Of a stretch of DNA of 64,000 nt, positions 16,905 through 24,712 are shown piece by piece. Below the pieces are notes generated by a model. It worked only from the letters and a program-made list of their open reading frames with translations. It was not told the DNA's origin and did not search any database. The position numbers and the translations under genes were made by a program. The stretch comes from Pseudopedobacter beijingensis. GTDB taxonomy: Bacteria; Bacteroidota; Bacteroidia; Sphingobacteriales; Sphingobacteriaceae. Positions within the stretch are counted from its first letter, which is position 1, and every line of letters begins with the position of its first letter. The stretch lies in assembly GCF_042678145.1 (NCBI RefSeq), contig NZ_JBHUDG010000012.1, positions 185,881 to 249,880 on the forward strand, given 5' to 3'.

Positions 16905-18458
16905 ATGAAATTGAAAGTAATACTTTTTTTGGGTGTTTTATTGCCAGCTTTAGTTTTTGGACAAGGTTCTCTGCAGAATATAGTAATTATTAAGCGACTT
17001 ATTGAAAATAAGGACTATAATCAGGCGATTAGCCGAGTAACCGAAATGCTGACCTATGAAGAAAACAAAGAACTCTATCTTTTAAGAGCAAAGGCTTATC
17101 ATGGAATTAGAGACTATAAACATGAGATAGAGGATTTGAAAAAAGCACTGGATTTTGAAGAAAAAGCCACTACCAGATTGTCTCTTGCGCTTGCTTATCA
17201 GGCTGTTAAAGATACTGTTGAGGCAAATCGAATGATGAAGCTTAATCTAGAACTTTATCCCGATCATGTTCCAACCATTATTTCCACTGCGGCACTCGCG
17301 AGTTATAAACGACAACATGAACAGGCTTTAAAAATACTGACAGATGCCTACCGAACTTATGATTCTCCATTGTTATTGCAGGCCCGGGCAGTAGAATATA
17401 ATAAACAAGGTAAATACGATAAGGCACTTGCTGATTACGAAACATTAATCTACTCAAAAAAATCATCAAGCTATTATATGTCGGCGGCGCACTGTGCGGC
17501 CAAAGCTGGAAACTCAAAAAAAGCGATAGAGTATTATACGGAATATCTTCAACTTAATCCTAATTCTTCTACTGCATTAAACAATGTAGGAAATCAGTTG
17601 AGGAAAATGGGAAAGTTTAAAGATGCAGAAGTTTATTATAAAAAGGCTATAGATGTAAGTCCCAGAAATATTTATCCATTAGCAGGGCAAACCCTTATAG
17701 CCTACATGCAAGGTGATGTGGATAAGGCCTTTAGTATAGCAGAATCCGCTTTACTTTTTAATACCAAATCAAAGCTAGCTGATCTGGCAAGAGGGACTTT
17801 AAATTTTTTCGAGGGAGATTTGATAGGTGCAGAGTCCGATTTTAAACAGGTACTGCAAGATCCGCAACAAGTTGAAAATGTATATACTGCGTTAGCTAAC
17901 GTTTATATTTATAAAGGAGAATATGCCCGGGCAATAGATTTTGCCTCTACTTATATGGAGAAACAAAAGGTGCCTTCGCCTGCTGCTTATAATGCCAGAG
18001 GATTTGCATTTTATAAAATGGGGAAAAAAGAAGAAGCTATAAAGGATTTTTTATATTCAATGGAGCTGGAAGAAGACTATCAACCCGTTTTTAGATACTT
18101 TAATCAGGACAATAAGCAGCTTGCAGAAAACTATATTCATGTCCAGTTTTTTTCGCCTTTTAATAATGTGAATGATTGTCAATCTGGCTTTTTTATGGAT
18201 GGGAAAAAAGATCTCGATTTTAAGGTTCGTATAATCTCTAATGGCGAGATAGATGCCAGTAAAATAAATCTCTATGAAAGTGGTAATCTGGTAAACCCTA
18301 AGTCCTGGTCGTTAAAAACTGTGGAGAAACGAGATTTTAAATTTATGGGTATGGTGGTTACAGATGTTTTATTAGGGTATACACCCAACGTTAAAAAAAG
18401 CTATTTAAAGTTGTCTTATGACGGATGGGATACCCAAACTCTAACTCTAATACGGTAA
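16905..18458 (+). CDS. Exported tetratricopeptide-repeat protein
   Basis: A 517-residue protein with a signal peptide (hydrophobic, ending near V-F-G-Q) and about nine TPR-like helix pairs from residue 25 to 400, for example Y-N-K-Q-G-K-Y-D-K-A-L-A-D-Y-E and A-L-N-N-V-G-N-Q-L-R-K-M-G-K-F. The last 110 residues are non-TPR and beta-rich, with a K-K-D-L-D-F-K-V segment. TPR proteins of this kind scaffold envelope complexes; no specific partner can be named. It is followed two bases later by a TlpA-type thioredoxin gene, suggesting a common transcript. Confidence 0.8.
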   Translation: MKLKVILFLGVLLPALVFGQGSLQNIVIIKRLIENKDYNQAISRVTEMLTYEENKELYLLRAKAYHGIRDYKHEIEDLKKALDFEEKATTRLSLALAYQAVKDTVEANRMMKLNLELYPDHVPTIISTAALASYKRQHEQALKILTDAYRTYDSPLLLQARAVEYNKQGKYDKALADYETLIYSKKSSSYYMSAAHCAAKAGNSKKAIEYYTEYLQLNPNSSTALNNVGNQLRKMGKFKDAEVYYKKAIDVSPRNIYPLAGQTLIAYMQGDVDKAFSIAESALLFNTKSKLADLARGTLNFFEGDLIGAESDFKQVLQDPQQVENVYTALANVYIYKGEYARAIDFASTYMEKQKVPSPAAYNARGFAFYKMGKKEEAIKDFLYSMELEEDYQPVFRYFNQDNKQLAENYIHVQFFSPFNNVNDCQSGFFMDGKKDLDFKVRIISNGEIDASKINLYESGNLVNPKSWSLKTVEKRDFKFMGMVVTDVLLGYTPNVKKSYLKLSYDGWDTQTLTLIR

Positions 18459-18460
18459 AA

Positions 18461-19147
18461 ATGAAAAGACTGAAATTTTTTTTAATAGCGGTATATATAT
18501 TTCTGGGTAGCGCTGGATTTAGCCAAACCACCAGAATCCCCTTGTCAGAAAAATCATTGGTAAAAGATTCTGCAGGGCTTGTTTATACATACGAAAACTG
18601 GTCTTCCTTAGTGAAAACCGGAGAATATAAGCTGGTGAAAAGTAAAACAGGTACTGATGAATATCTGATAATAGGAAGAGAGAGTGCAACTGATAATGAT
18701 AATCAAAAAATTTATGGTAATAGCTCTGGAAACTTTGTAGGTAAAAAAATAAAGTTTCCATATATGACGGATTTACAGGGAAGAGATTATTGGAATGATA
18801 TCTTAAAGAATAAAATTGTAGTACTTAATTTTTGGTTTGTAAAATGTCCTCCATGTAAAGCTGAAATTCCTCTTTTGAATGAACTTTATTGGAAATACAA
18901 GGAAGAAGATAAGGTTGTGTTTATTGCTGTATGTTTGGATAATGTGGGAACAATAAGTGAATTTATGAAAACAACTCCTTTTATTTATCCCCAAATTCCT
19001 TCTGGTAGAGATATAGCAATGAAGTTTAATGTTGTTGCTTATCCAACCAATTTAATTATAGATAAAGGGGTGGTGAAATATGGTACTACAGGATTTTCTA
19101 AAAAAAATATAGAGAAGGCAGAAACCGTATTGAAAGAGTGTCTGTAG
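18461..19147 (+). CDS. TlpA-like exported thioredoxin-fold oxidoreductase
   Basis: The 228-residue protein has a signal peptide ending near G-F-S-Q and a C-terminal thioredoxin fold with N-F-W-F-V-K-C-P-P-C (Cys129 and Cys132), followed by the cis-proline region A-Y-P-T-N. Such proteins act as periplasmic or outer-membrane-facing thiol-disulfide reductases. The frame is open 12 codons further upstream, but the ATG at 18461 is chosen because it gives a proper signal peptide and begins right after the TPR gene stop. It is AT-richer than the metabolic genes nearby. Confidence 0.86.
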   Translation: MKRLKFFLIAVYIFLGSAGFSQTTRIPLSEKSLVKDSAGLVYTYENWSSLVKTGEYKLVKSKTGTDEYLIIGRESATDNDNQKIYGNSSGNFVGKKIKFPYMTDLQGRDYWNDILKNKIVVLNFWFVKCPPCKAEIPLLNELYWKYKEEDKVVFIAVCLDNVGTISEFMKTTPFIYPQIPSGRDIAMKFNVVAYPTNLIIDKGVVKYGTTGFSKKNIEKAETVLKECL

Positions 19148-19201
19148 GGGATTTATTTGCTGAAAAGATCCCCGGTATATCGTTATTAACTAAAATAAAC
19201 T

Positions 19202-20083
19202 ATGAATCTAACTTTGATTGAAAGAACCCTAATCCTATTTTTATTGAGCATTTCAATTTTTGCCTGTAAAAAAGAAGGTAATGCGCCTGCTATTGAAAAT
19301 ATTAGTCCGAGTACTGAAAAAATTGCGGTAGGGCAATATATTGTTCTTAAGTCTGCTATTGCAGGCGAAGCAGCACAACTAACTTACAAATGGACAAGTT
19401 CTGATGGCTTACAAAGTGCTAATAAAGAGCCAGGATGGATTCCTAAAAAAGCAGGCTATCAGACTATTTCGTTGGAGATAGCTCAAGGAAATAAATCTAC
19501 CACTAAAAATGCGGTATTTAACGTGTTGGAGCCCGATTTTAGGCTAGGTTTATGGGGGAATACCCGAGCCGAAATTCAACTTTATGAATCTAAGGCGGGT
19601 AGAAAGCTGTTGAATACAGATCCTGCTGTTTTAATATACGGAGGGGATGAAGGTAATGCTTTTGATGGTTATGTGACAGCAGATAATATCTTGATAAATG
19701 CCGCAACATTATACTCTGTAGATTATAGTTCAAATCCATCTTTGTACGTACGTGATTATTCCCTTCAACTTCAAAAGTTACAATCTAAATATGGAGATCC
19801 TAAAGAAAACCGGGTTTATTATAAGAATCAAACGGTGAAAGATGAGTTAGATGCAAATCCGGGGCTAGTTGGTAGTGCTATTCTTGCTGGTGATGTGCAA
19901 TTTAAAGCAACCTGGGAGAAACAGGGAAATAGTATCAATTTAATGCTATATAAAAATACAGACTCCAATGCAATCGTGTTTGGGATTAGCTATGCACCGT
20001 TATCAACAGGGGTTGCCAGCGTTAAAAATGAGTATAGGTCTGTGGTTTTGGAACGATTACATCGGTCATTATTGCTGCTGTAA
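19202..20083 (+). CDS. Lipoprotein with PKD-like domain, unknown function
   Basis: The 293-residue protein has a lipoprotein signal (hydrophobic, S-I-F-A-C at about residue 22). Residues 30-110 resemble a PKD/Ig-like fold (L-T-Y-K-W-T-S-S-D-G and a following K-A-G-Y-Q-T-I-S-L strand). The rest, with L-G-L-W-G-N-T-R-A-E-I, was not recognised. It follows the TlpA gene after 54 bp in the same direction and may belong to the same envelope cluster. Confidence 0.7.
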   Translation: MNLTLIERTLILFLLSISIFACKKEGNAPAIENISPSTEKIAVGQYIVLKSAIAGEAAQLTYKWTSSDGLQSANKEPGWIPKKAGYQTISLEIAQGNKSTTKNAVFNVLEPDFRLGLWGNTRAEIQLYESKAGRKLLNTDPAVLIYGGDEGNAFDGYVTADNILINAATLYSVDYSSNPSLYVRDYSLQLQKLQSKYGDPKENRVYYKNQTVKDELDANPGLVGSAILAGDVQFKATWEKQGNSINLMLYKNTDSNAIVFGISYAPLSTGVASVKNEYRSVVLERLHRSLLLL

Positions 20084-20150
20084 TTCGGTTTATGGAGTGT
20101 GAAATAAGATATGACAAGTAATGGTATGAAAAACTTAGTTATAATACGAT

Positions 20151-20247
20151 GCTGGTTGAGTTGTTCTTGCAAATGCAACCTGAACTTAAAAATAATTGAG
20201 GATTTGTAATCTGGAAGCACCGTAGAATCTCATCAATGAAAACAGAG
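20151..20247. repeat. Dispersed repeat A, copy 1
   Basis: About 97 bp matching 21071-21166 at roughly four bases in five, including AATTGAGGATTTGTAATC and GAATCTCATCAATG in both. Both copies contain an internal inverted repeat near the start (GTTG...CAAC). Copy 1 lies between a lipoprotein gene and a gene remnant. Confidence 0.75.
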
Positions 20248-20281
20248 GTCTTTGTTCGGCAAATGGAAGAACCATTAGATA

Positions 20282-20440
20282 AACGGTATTGTAGTTGTTA
20301 CGAATAGAGCCATTGATTTTAAAACGCATTTAAGTGATCTTTCTGAATACTTAAACGAGGTGCGAAGTGCAGCAGGTGTTTGTTTTGATGAATTAGATAT
20401 TGCTGGAGATATATTTGAATTTTGTTTAAATTATAGCTAA
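20282..20440 (+). pseudogene. C-terminal remnant of an unknown protein
   Basis: Fifty-two sense codons ending in TAA read N-G-I-V-V-V-T-N-R-A-I-D-F-K, then HLSDLSEYLNEVRSAAGV and C-F-D-E-L-D-I-A-G-D-I-F-E-F. The composition is protein-like, but there is no start codon and a stop lies immediately upstream, just after repeat A. It is best read as the 3' end of a gene that was cut, perhaps when repeat A was inserted. The family was not recognised. Confidence 0.5.
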
Positions 20441-20451
20441 TAATTATTGTT

Positions 20452-21006
20452 ATGAAAAAATACTTAAAACTTTTTTTTCTCATAGCTGCTGTGTTACATG
20501 GTTGTGGAAGTGAAACTGTCAGTGAGGATAAGTCTAAAATTAATACAATAACTGTTAAATCTGAGTCATTGCTGAACGAAGAACAGCGAAATGAGTTATA
20601 TAAAAAGGTTAAAGCAAAGAATATGAATGAACTATCCAGGACTGAAAAGCAAAAAACAGTAGAGGACTGGGTAACCCTTTTAAAAAGCGATCCCGATTAT
20701 ATAAACGCAGAAAGTTCGCTTAAACAGTATACATCCGAAATTGTTAATAGGGACCATAGTAAGGACTCTAAAAATGAAGGAAATAGACCAGACCCAAAAA
20801 AAGATCCAGTTAAGTACTATGAATCTCGAGGTATTCAAAATCCAAATAAAGCTGCTACCTCACAATTAAATCTTGTCAAAAGCTATTTGATAATTTTACA
20901 AAAATACCCTGAGCTTAGAAATATCGAGAAGTCGACCCGGAAAGAAATATTAACAAAGGCAGCTGGTCAAACCAATTATTCTGATATTAAAAAAAATAGA
21001 AAATAG
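20452..21006 (+). CDS. Small lipoprotein of unknown function
   Basis: The 184-residue protein has a lipoprotein signal with L-H-G-C at about residue 18. The mature part is highly charged and helical, rich in Lys, Glu and Asn, with a G-N-R-P-D-P-K-K-D-P-V-K-Y-Y-E segment. No domain was recognised. It lies between the two copies of repeat A, is AT-rich, and may be recently acquired. Confidence 0.6.
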   Translation: MKKYLKLFFLIAAVLHGCGSETVSEDKSKINTITVKSESLLNEEQRNELYKKVKAKNMNELSRTEKQKTVEDWVTLLKSDPDYINAESSLKQYTSEIVNRDHSKDSKNEGNRPDPKKDPVKYYESRGIQNPNKAATSQLNLVKSYLIILQKYPELRNIEKSTRKEILTKAAGQTNYSDIKKNRK

Positions 21007-21070
21007 GTTAAGAGATTCATGCTTAAGCTCGCCTTTTAGCTGCCTCTTAAATTATTCATGAAAAATCTAT

Positions 21071-21166
21071 GCTATTCGGGTTGTTCTTACAAAGGCAACC
21101 CGAACTTAAAATAATTGAGGATTTGTAATCCGGAAGAACCGGAGAATCTCATCAATGCAAACAGAG
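21071..21166. repeat. Dispersed repeat A, copy 2
   Basis: Partner of 20151-20247. Here the hairpin is clearer: CGGGTTG pairs with CAACCCG, and CCGGAAGAACCGG is a second small inverted repeat. It is followed 18 bp later by repeat B copy 2, so A and B may be parts of one larger element. Confidence 0.75.
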
Positions 21167-21183
21167 AATTGCGTCCAGTATAG

Positions 21184-21260
21184 TACAAATATTTCGGACA
21201 GAGTCCTTGGTTTTTAAAGGGTATTTAAGTCTTTTGTAGGGAGACTTAAACAAGGAAGGG
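21184..21260. repeat. Dispersed repeat B, copy 2
   Basis: Partner of 16243-16317. It is followed by GATGCTTCGACTCCGCTTAG, a phrase of the kind commonly seen in intergenic repeats of Bacteroidota. From here to 21395 no gene is seen. Confidence 0.75.
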
Positions 21261-21395
21261 GCATGAGATGCTTCGACTCCGCTTAGCATGACAACGTTTA
21301 TGCTTAAACTATGACTATTAATCGAACTCCAGGTTATACGTTTTTTGAAAGTAATACCCTTGTGTTAATCCTGAACAGCTTTGTACATATGCAGG

Positions 21396-22601
21396 TTACA
21401 TCGTTAAAAAACTAACGAATGCCTTAATAAATACATTATTAATAATATCTACAAAGAAGGCTCCCACCATAGGGACAATTAAAAAGGCTTTATGTGACGG
21501 ACCATAACGATCTGTTATGGCTTGCATGTTAGCAATAGCCGTAGGGGTAGCTCCCAGGCCAAACCCACAATGTCCTGCACTGAGTACAATGGCATCGTAA
21601 TCTTTTCCCATTACCCGATAGGTTACAAAAATCACAAATAAAACCATCATTGCTGTTTGCAGGATCAGAACAATAACTATTTGAGTGGCCAGGCCGGCAA
21701 GGTGCCATAATTGTAGCGACATTAAAGCGATAGTTAAGAACAGGTATAAACCTGTGTTGCCTAATACATCAACAGCATGATCGTTTACAATATAACTACT
21801 TGCGTGTGCCAGTATATTTCGGATAATAACCCCAACGAGTAAACTCCATACAAAGTTTGGTAGCTCAAACGCAGATCCTTTCATGTTTTCATATAGGAAC
21901 TGACCTACGGTTACGCATATAGCAAGCATCGTTAGTGTTTCTATTACATTGCGTACATTCATGCGGCGTTTAGAAAAAGGATTCTCAAATGTTTCGCTGG
22001 GAGTCCCTTTATTAGATTTAGCGGCTTCGGGCGATGTTATATTGTTTTTTTTTAGCAGAAACTTGGCTACAGGGCCTCCTATTAATCCGCCCATTACCAG
22101 GCCGTATGTTGCACATGCCAGAGCAAGTTCCATGGCCCCGTCAATTTTAAAGGTGTTGGTCAAATCTTCTGCCCAGGCAGCTCCTGTGCCGTGTCCGCCT
22201 GTAAGGGTTATAGACCCTGCAATAAGACCGTAACTAGGATCCAGGCCAACCAATTTGGCTATGGATATTCCGAAAGCGTTTTGAACAAAAATAAAAGTGC
22301 CCGTTACACCAATAAATACAAGTAATGGTTTGCCTCCTTTTTTAAGCTTTGCAAAATCAGCACTCAAACCTATCGAAGAAAAAAAGATTAACATCATGGA
22401 GGTTTGAAGCGTGGTTTCGAACTCGAAACTTACGCCATAGAAATGGTAGGCCAGAAAAAGTAATATAGCAACTACAAAGCCACCTACGACTGGTTCGGGA
22501 ATATTAAATTCTTGAAAGAATTTAACCTTTTTTACTATATAAAATCCTAGAAGTAATACTAAACAAGCAAATGTGAGCGTCTCAAATAATCCAAAAACCA
22601 T
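21396..22601 (-). CDS. gltS: Sodium/glutamate symporter
   Basis: The 401-residue polytopic membrane protein has about ten to twelve hydrophobic segments and the GltS family motifs: P-E-P-V-V-G-G-F near residue 37, the G-L-S-A-D-F segment, and G-G-H-G-T-G-A-A-W, with a second-half G-H-C-G-F-G-L-G-A-T-P-T-A-I-A-N-M. It imports glutamate with sodium through the inner membrane. It stands alone. Confidence 0.95.
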   Translation of the reverse strand: MVFGLFETLTFACLVLLLGFYIVKKVKFFQEFNIPEPVVGGFVVAILLFLAYHFYGVSFEFETTLQTSMMLIFFSSIGLSADFAKLKKGGKPLLVFIGVTGTFIFVQNAFGISIAKLVGLDPSYGLIAGSITLTGGHGTGAAWAEDLTNTFKIDGAMELALACATYGLVMGGLIGGPVAKFLLKKNNITSPEAAKSNKGTPSETFENPFSKRRMNVRNVIETLTMLAICVTVGQFLYENMKGSAFELPNFVWSLLVGVIIRNILAHASSYIVNDHAVDVLGNTGLYLFLTIALMSLQLWHLAGLATQIVIVLILQTAMMVLFVIFVTYRVMGKDYDAIVLSAGHCGFGLGATPTAIANMQAITDRYGPSHKAFLIVPMVGAFFVDIINNVFIKAFVSFLTM

Positions 22602-22839
22602 AAAAAATTAATTTCTATCAACTTTGATGAAAAAAAGAAGCTAAAAATAGCAAATAATTTCAGGTATTAACTTTCTGTAAGGGTTCTTCAGGGATTAAGA
22701 GGTGGTGTTGGGACCTTAAACGAGGAATTTATTGTTATAAAGCTACCGTTAGTTAAGAATTTGAAAAAAAATAAAGTTTTTGTGTAACTAAACAATCTGT
22801 TGCAGCATCTTATAGTTGTAACAATTAAAAAAACCGGAT

Positions 22840-23271
22840 ATGAAAACTTTAAAAAACACTTTCTTTTTGGCATGTTTACTTACTGTAAACTTTGCATTTT
22901 CCGCTTTGGCAAAAGACAAAAACAATGTACAACAAACGCTTACATTTAGCATAGATAATTATGCCGAAGCGCTAAAATCAGGGCAAAGCCAATACCTATC
23001 GGATATATTGGCTAATAATGTAAAGTTTAATATTAACAGAGGCGGTAAGATTATTACTTATGGCAAAGCAGAAGCTTTAAAAGAAAACAAACAGAATGGT
23101 AAAATTATCCAAAACTGCGAAATATCTCATCAGGTTATTGCCCAAAGCGATACTTATGCGTTGGCAAACATTAGCATGAAATATGAAAATTTTACACGTG
23201 AAAATATTGTTTCTTTTACAAAACAGGATGGTATCTGGAAAATTACTGAGGTAAATTCGGTTTTTAAATAA
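22840..23271 (+). CDS. Exported NTF2-like / lumazine-binding-like protein
   Basis: A 143-residue protein with a signal peptide (hydrophobic, ending A-L-A-K). The mature part has the alpha+beta pattern of SnoaL/NTF2-like proteins, with Y-A-E-A-L-K-S-G near the start and a C-terminal T-K-Q-D-G-I-W-K-I-T-E-V strand typical of Bacteroidota members. The ligand is unknown. It converges on the Nudix gene and shares a terminator with it. Confidence 0.72.
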   Translation: MKTLKNTFFLACLLTVNFAFSALAKDKNNVQQTLTFSIDNYAEALKSGQSQYLSDILANNVKFNINRGGKIITYGKAEALKENKQNGKIIQNCEISHQVIAQSDTYALANISMKYENFTRENIVSFTKQDGIWKITEVNSVFK

Positions 23272-23323
23272 AGTTAAAAGCCAGATAACGATATACCTTT
23301 TACACCCCAAATGATTTAAACAG

Positions 23324-23367
23324 AAACACCAGGATTATGTTATAAAAAGCTTTCCTGGTGTTTTTTT
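23324..23367. terminator. Bidirectional terminator
   Basis: AAACACCAGGA (23324-23334) pairs with TCCTGGTGTTT (23353-23363), followed by a T run on the plus strand. On the minus strand the T tract after the stem is weaker. It lies between the convergent NTF2-like and Nudix genes. Confidence 0.8.
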
Positions 23368-23380
23368 AAGTATACCGTGG

Positions 23381-23932
23381 TTATTTACCTTCTCTCATTA
23401 GTTTAATTCTTAAAATCGCCGCTACAGAAATAGAGTCTGTTATTTCTCCGTTAATAACCATCTGATAAGCGTCTTCAAAAGCTATTTTTCTGATTTCCAG
23501 TTGTTCTGTCTCTTCGGGTTGAGGTTCTTCTTGTGTAAATCCCTTAGCCAGAAAAACGATAGCTTCTTCATCGCTGACAGAATTGGAAAGATGCATCCTT
23601 AAAATTTCTGTCCATTCACGCGCAACCAATCCGGTTTCTTCCAGCAATTCTCTTTTGGCCGATTCCAGGGGTGCAATGTGTAAAGGGCCGCCACCTTCTG
23701 GTAATTCCCAGCTATAACGGTTAATAGGAAAACGGAACTGTCCAACCAAAAAAATGCAGTCATCGTTGTCAATGGCCACAATGCCAATAGCATAGTTTTT
23801 AAAATGTACCTGTCCGTAAATACCTTTATTGCCGGCCGGATTTATGATATCGTGTTCTATCACTTTTATCCAAGGGTTTTCGTAAATGTCTTTGCTATTG
23901 AGCTTTATCCAAGGGTTTCTCTCTATATCCAT
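23381..23932 (-). CDS. Nudix hydrolase (ADP-ribose pyrophosphatase-like)
   Basis: The 183-residue protein has a Nudix box P-E-G-G-G-P-L-H-I-A-P-L-E-S-A-K-R-E-L-L followed by E-E-T-G-L. The catalytic R-E-x-x-E-E core is intact, but the first Glu of the consensus G-x5-E-x7-R-E is replaced by Ile. The flanking sequence resembles enzymes that hydrolyse ADP-ribose or nucleotide sugars; the substrate is not certain. The ATG at 23932 is preferred over a TTG three codons upstream. Confidence 0.85.
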   Translation of the reverse strand: MDIERNPWIKLNSKDIYENPWIKVIEHDIINPAGNKGIYGQVHFKNYAIGIVAIDNDDCIFLVGQFRFPINRYSWELPEGGGPLHIAPLESAKRELLEETGLVAREWTEILRMHLSNSVSDEEAIVFLAKGFTQEEPQPEETEQLEIRKIAFEDAYQMVINGEITDSISVAAILRIKLMREGK

Positions 23933-24045
23933 AACAATCAAATTGAAAAAATATGAAAATAGTCTATTTTATAATAATTCTAAAAAAAGCGATATATTTT
24001 TAATAGCAAAGCTTTTTAGCTTATATTCGAAATAAAAACACAATT

Positions 24046-24465
24046 ATGTACACAGCATTATTGCACACCCACTCAACATTAAGATATGTAGTCTTAGTTT
24101 TATTGTTATTGTCCATCTTCAAAGCACTTACTGCAGGATCCAGAGTGTATACAGAGGGCGACAAAAAACTGAACCTTTTTACCCTGATATCTTCCCATAT
24201 ACAATTACTGGTAGGATTGGTCCTGTATTTTGTAAGCCCAATGGTAGATTTTGCACAAATGAGCAATAAATTTATCCGTTATTGGAATGTAGAGCATATT
24301 GCTATTATGATTATAGCCCTGGTTTTGATAACAGTAGGTTACTCAAAATCTAAAAAAGCAAAAGATTCTCACGCTAAGCATAAAGCCATTGCATTGTTCT
24401 ATTCTTTGGGTTTATTGCTAATTATGGTGGGTATTTTTATGATAAAAGATCGTAATCCGTGGTAG
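24046..24465 (+). CDS. Small four-helix membrane protein, cytochrome b-like
   Basis: The 139-residue protein has four hydrophobic helices and several His residues near helix ends: L-L-H-T-H-S-T-L-R-Y in helix 1, S-S-H-I-Q-L-L-V-G in helix 2 and V-E-H-I-A-I-M in helix 3. Related Bacteroidota proteins are often labelled cytochrome B, but heme binding is unproven. It precedes the trp leader and is not obviously part of the trp operon. Confidence 0.65.
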   Translation: MYTALLHTHSTLRYVVLVLLLLSIFKALTAGSRVYTEGDKKLNLFTLISSHIQLLVGLVLYFVSPMVDFAQMSNKFIRYWNVEHIAIMIIALVLITVGYSKSKKAKDSHAKHKAIALFYSLGLLLIMVGIFMIKDRNPW

Positions 24466-24493
24466 TGATATAACAGAAATTTTAAGAAAAAAT

Positions 24494-24522
24494 TTTGAAA
24501 TTCAATTTTCTTTATAATTTTG
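24494..24522 (+). promoter_or_regulatory. Promoter of the trp operon
   Basis: TTTG (24494-24497), a 17-nt spacer and TAATTTTG (24515-24522) fit the Bacteroidota promoter. Only eight bases separate the box from the leader peptide ATG, so transcription should begin just before it. Confidence 0.65.
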
Positions 24523-24530
24523 CTATTGTA

Positions 24531-24593
24531 ATGAACAGAAAAACAAATACATGTATGAAGTGGTGGTGGCGTGAAATAATCTCGCCGCGGTAA
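24531..24593 (+). CDS. trpL: trp operon leader peptide
   Basis: A 20-codon frame encodes MNRKTNTCMKWWWREIISPR with three consecutive TGG codons at 24561-24569. It lies between a consensus promoter and an intrinsic terminator that precedes trpE. This is the hallmark of ribosome-mediated attenuation: low charged tRNA-Trp stalls the ribosome at the Trp codons. ACAAATA occurs within codons 5-7 of this frame and again at 24641-24647 beside the terminator, and both are complementary to TATTTGT at about 24599-24605, so mutually exclusive pairings are possible. No other reading explains the triple Trp codons. Confidence 0.9.
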   Translation: MNRKTNTCMKWWWREIISPR

Positions 24594-24648
24594 TTTGTAT
24601 TTGTATGTTTAAGTAAAATATTGTTCAACCCAGACCTAAAACAAATAT

Positions 24649-24678
24649 AACCCGACGGCTAAACTGTCGGGTTTTTTT
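24649..24678 (+). terminator. trp attenuator (intrinsic terminator)
   Basis: AACCCGAC pairs with GTCGGGTT around a nine-base loop, followed by seven T. It is 55 bp after the leader peptide stop and 34 bp before trpE. The competing pairing TATTTGT (about 24599-24605) with ACAAATA (24641-24647) abuts the stem and could act as an antiterminator. Confidence 0.88.
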
Positions 24679-24712
24679 GTTCATTACACTTTTATTAATT
24701 TGAAATATTGTT

